DNA of 63,960 nucleotides from Streptomyces griseoluteus. GTDB taxonomy: Bacteria > Actinomycetota > Actinomycetes > Streptomycetales > Streptomycetaceae. A model generated the notes under the pieces. The model saw nothing but the letters and a program-made list of their open reading frames with translations, was not told the origin of the DNA and made no database searches. Positions 61,914-63,960 of this stretch are shown piece by piece. Within the stretch, counting starts at the first letter, position 1; every line of letters starts with the position of its first letter. The stretch covers positions 1-63,960 of the forward strand of contig JOBE01000045.1 in assembly GCA_000717735.1 (NCBI GenBank), given 5' to 3'. Made by a program: the position numbers and the translations under genes.

Positions 61914-63188
61914 GTGACCACGGAGGAGACACCGCACACGACCGAGCCGACGGGCCCGACGAGTCCGACCGGCCTCAGCAGGCACGTCCAGCACGTCCTC
62001 GCCCGGCTCCGGACCTTCGACGCCCGGCGCCCCTGGGCGTGGGACACCACGGTGACCCTCGTGTGGACGACGGCGGCACTCGTGGACGCGTCCGGCGGCT
62101 GGCGCAACATCGCCCGCGACCCGACCGTGCCGGTCTGGCTCGTGGTCACCCTCAGCCTGGCCTTCGCCCTGCCGCTCTACTGGCGCCGCCGCCACCCCAT
62201 GGCCGTCCTCGCCGTCATGGCCTGCGCGGCAATGGTCAGCGACGTCTCCGGAGCCTTCCTCCAGGCCGGCTACCTCCAGATGATCCCGCTCTTCCACCTC
62301 GCGCTCACCCGCCCGCCCCGCGCACTCCTCTGGGCCCTCGCCCTGATCCTTCCGCCGCTCGTTACGGGCGCGGTCCGCCATCCCCAGGAGAGCTGGGACC
62401 AGCGCGTCGTCCCCACCCTGTGGGCGTACGCGCTCGTCGCCCTCCTCGGCATCGCGGTCCGTTCCCGTAAGGACCACACGGCGGGCCTCGTCGACCGGGC
62501 CCGCCGCCTGGAGATCGAGCGCGATCAGGAGGTCCGGCTCGCCGCGGCGGCGGAACGCACCCGTATCGCCCGCGAGATGCACGACATCATCGGCCACAAC
62601 CTGTCGGTCATCACCGGCCTCGCGGACGGCGGCCGTTACGCGGCGACCAAGAACCCCGAACGCGCCGCCCAGGCCCTCGACGCCATCGGTACGACGAGCC
62701 GGGAGGCCCTCGGCGAGCTCCGCCGCCTCCTCGGCGTCCTCCGCGACGACGAAGCGGCGGCGGCCCGCGCGCCCCAGCCGACCCTGGTTGACCTGAACAC
62801 CCTGATCACCGGCGTACGGAAAGCGGGCCTGCCGGTACGGTTCGACGTCCACGACGAACCGACCGCCCACCCCCTTCTGGCGGGGGCCCAGCTGACGGTC
62901 TACCGGGTCGTCCAGGAAGCCCTGACGAACACCCTGAAGCACGCGGGCGCGGGCGCGCAGGCGCGCGTAGTCCTCACGTTCACGCCGAAGGACGTACGGG
63001 TGGAGATCACCGACACGGGCAAGGCCGCCGCCGGCCAGGACCAGGGACGGGGACGGGGACAGGGACAGGGACTGACGGGAATGCGCGAACGCGCGGCCCT
63101 CTACGACGGCACACTCGAAACCGGCCCGCTGCCGACCGGCGGCTGGCGCGTCATGCTCCGACTCCCCCGGGAGGACTCCCCCTCGTGA
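61914..63188 (+). CDS. sensor histidine kinase (NarL/DesK type)
   Basis: The 424-residue kinase starts at GTG 61914. Four to five membrane helices lie between residues 45 and 185 with almost no extracellular loop, so it probably senses a membrane signal. HisKA_3 carries REMHDIIGHNLSVITGLADG with the phospho-His. The ATPase has the N box VVQEALTNTLKHA and G1 EITDTGK. Between G1 and the G2 box (GLTGMRERA) lies a Gln/Gly/Arg repeat (QGRGRGQGQG) in the ATP lid. It overlaps the regulator start. Confidence 0.93.
   Translation: MTTEETPHTTEPTGPTSPTGLSRHVQHVLARLRTFDARRPWAWDTTVTLVWTTAALVDASGGWRNIARDPTVPVWLVVTLSLAFALPLYWRRRHPMAVLAVMACAAMVSDVSGAFLQAGYLQMIPLFHLALTRPPRALLWALALILPPLVTGAVRHPQESWDQRVVPTLWAYALVALLGIAVRSRKDHTAGLVDRARRLEIERDQEVRLAAAAERTRIAREMHDIIGHNLSVITGLADGGRYAATKNPERAAQALDAIGTTSREALGELRRLLGVLRDDEAAAARAPQPTLVDLNTLITGVRKAGLPVRFDVHDEPTAHPLLAGAQLTVYRVVQEALTNTLKHAGAGAQARVVLTFTPKDVRVEITDTGKAAAGQDQGRGRGQGQGLTGMRERAALYDGTLETGPLPTGGWRVMLRLPREDSPS
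63043..63072 (+). repeat. five hexamer repeats in the kinase ATP lid
   Basis: Five units [A/G]GGGAC in tandem encode Gln-Gly and Arg-Gly pairs within the kinase. Gain or loss of units keeps the reading frame. Confidence 0.88.
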
Positions 63189-63853
63189 CGACCGTTCTCA
63201 TCGCGGACGACCAGCCGATGCAGCGCTTCGGCTTCCGCATGCTGCTCGAAAGCCAGGACGACATGACGGTCGTCGGAGAGGCGACGAACGGCACGGAGGC
63301 GATCCGCCTGGTCGACCGCCACCGCCCCGACGTCGTCCTGATGGACATCCGGATGCCCGGCCTCGACGGCATCGAGGCGACCCGTCGCATCATCGCCACC
63401 GGCGCCCGCACCCGGATCCTGATCGTCACGACCTTCGACCTGGACGAGTACGCGTACGACGGCCTGCGCGCCGGCGCCAGCGGCTTCCTGGTGAAGGACG
63501 CCCAGCCGGAGGAACTCCTCGCGGGCATCCGCGCGGTCGCGAGCGGGGACGCCGTCGTCGCCCCGAGCCTCACCCGCCGCCTCCTGGACGCCTACGTCCA
63601 TCACCTGCCCCCGTCCGCCACGGCGGCCCCGCGCCCCGAGGACCCCCGCCTCGCCACTCTCACGGAGCGGGAACGGGAGATCCTGACGGTCATCGGTCAG
63701 GGCTGGACGAACACGGAGATCGCCGAACGCCTGCATCTCGCGGAGTCGACGGTGAAAACCCACATCGGCCGCATCCTGTCGAAGACGGGGACCCGCGACC
63801 GCGTCCAGGCAGTGATCCTGGCGTACGACACCCAACTGGTGACGCCGGCCTGA
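63185..63853 (+). CDS. NarL/FixJ-family response regulator
   Basis: The 222-residue regulator has a receiver domain (VLIADDQPMQRFGF; Asp in VVLMDIRMPGLDG; Lys in GFLVKDAQPEELL) and a LuxR-type helix-turn-helix at about 155-215 (LTEREREILTVIGQGWTNTE). GTG 63185 overlaps the kinase stop. The usual pattern is that the pair activates the ABC exporter genes upstream in the same operon. It ends 35 bp before a strong hairpin facing the rRNA operon. Confidence 0.94.
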   Translation: MTTVLIADDQPMQRFGFRMLLESQDDMTVVGEATNGTEAIRLVDRHRPDVVLMDIRMPGLDGIEATRRIIATGARTRILIVTTFDLDEYAYDGLRAGASGFLVKDAQPEELLAGIRAVASGDAVVAPSLTRRLLDAYVHHLPPSATAAPRPEDPRLATLTEREREILTVIGQGWTNTEIAERLHLAESTVKTHIGRILSKTGTRDRVQAVILAYDTQLVTPA

Positions 63854-63888
63854 AAGGCCCGTGCCGATTGCCTGGTCGTGAACGCAGA

Positions 63889-63918
63889 AAAGCCCCGCAC
63901 CATGAGGTGCGGGGCTTT
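63889..63918. terminator. 13-bp hairpin terminator, bidirectional
   Basis: AAAGCCCCGCACC and its exact complement surround an ATGA loop. On the minus strand it follows the 5S rRNA end and is flanked by a T-rich tail (GCTTTTCTG). On the plus strand it ends the two-component operon. Confidence 0.92.
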
Positions 63919-63930
63919 CCCACAATGATT

Positions 63931-63960
63931 GTTCGGCGGCGTCCTACTCTCCCACAGGGT
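63931..63960 (-). rRNA. rrf: 5S ribosomal RNA, 3' end only
   Basis: The reverse complement of the last 30 bases reads ACCCTGTGGGAGAGTAGGAC, then GCCGCCGAAC, the conserved 3' end of actinobacterial 5S rRNA (closing stem and loop E region). The rest of the gene and the 23S/16S genes lie beyond the window edge. Confidence 0.95.

Noticed and set aside
1..63960. CRISPR arrays, insertion sequences, prophage or tRNA genes
   Set aside because: No spaced repeat array, transposase, phage structural gene or tRNA cloverleaf was seen. The tandem repeats found are direct, without unique spacers.

Overview
The window is high-GC actinobacterial chromosome, almost certainly Streptomyces. The evidence is the codon bias, many GTG and TTG starts, ATGA-coupled operons, mycothiol synthase (MshD), the WhiG anti-sigma factor RsiG, GlnR and the nickel regulator Nur. 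From about 12.8 kb to 59.5 kb the gene order follows the S. coelicolor chromosome in reverse: rsiG, dtd, nur, sseA, glnR, mshD, ppk, pst, pit, csoR, then a type IV secretion-like cluster. The window is a contig. Bases 1-46 are Nextera library adapter, not genome, and the right edge runs into the 3' end of a 5S rRNA gene on the minus strand, where a repeated rRNA operon would break an assembly.

Layout. 0.3-13 kb is mixed housekeeping and accessory: methyltransferase, NlpC/P60 hydrolase, response-regulator/PP2C phosphatase, DUF2516, HbhA-like protein, XRE regulator facing a perfect 20-bp palindrome, VOC, DUF5710, DinB, a frameshifted HAD gene, a MarR/MFS pair sharing an upstream motif, remnants of a WYL regulator and a HelD-type ATPase, and an Eis-like acetyltransferase. 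13-25.5 kb holds rsiG, dtd, nur-ygfZ, a nitrobindin-like protein, three tandem related membrane-anchored proteins, DsrE, a frameshifted hypothetical gene, the sseA-DUF1416 sulfur operon with a Cys-containing leader peptide, LmeA, and an alpha/beta hydrolase-MoaD/ThiS-membrane protein operon.

25.5-35.7 kb is regulatory and secreted: glnR (with a coupled 18-codon upstream ORF), a LacI regulator, an HtrA-like protease, a two-component pair, a nucleotidyltransferase, a PI-PLC-like protein, a 5'-nucleotidase and mshD. A YtrA-type GntR/ABC operon follows. 38.3-48 kb is a phosphate island: ppk, CHAD and Nudix genes in one operon, pstSCAB behind a three-repeat PHO box, and a convergent pit plus DUF47 pair. 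csoR with its operator, a lipoprotein and a PAP2 phosphatase come next.

The most unusual part is 51.1-59.5 kb, a compact chromosomal cluster shaped like a type IV secretion system: a VirB1-like SLT/NlpC-P60 enzyme, a two-TM small protein, a VirB8-like anchor, a VirB6/TrbL-like membrane protein, an SCO6880-family protein, a VirB4-like ATPase, and a coupling-protein-like protein whose Walker A motif has decayed. No relaxase, integrase or att site is visible, so it looks like a fixed cell-envelope machine rather than a mobile element. The window closes with an ABC exporter and two-component operon (60.2-63.9 kb) convergent with the rRNA operon.
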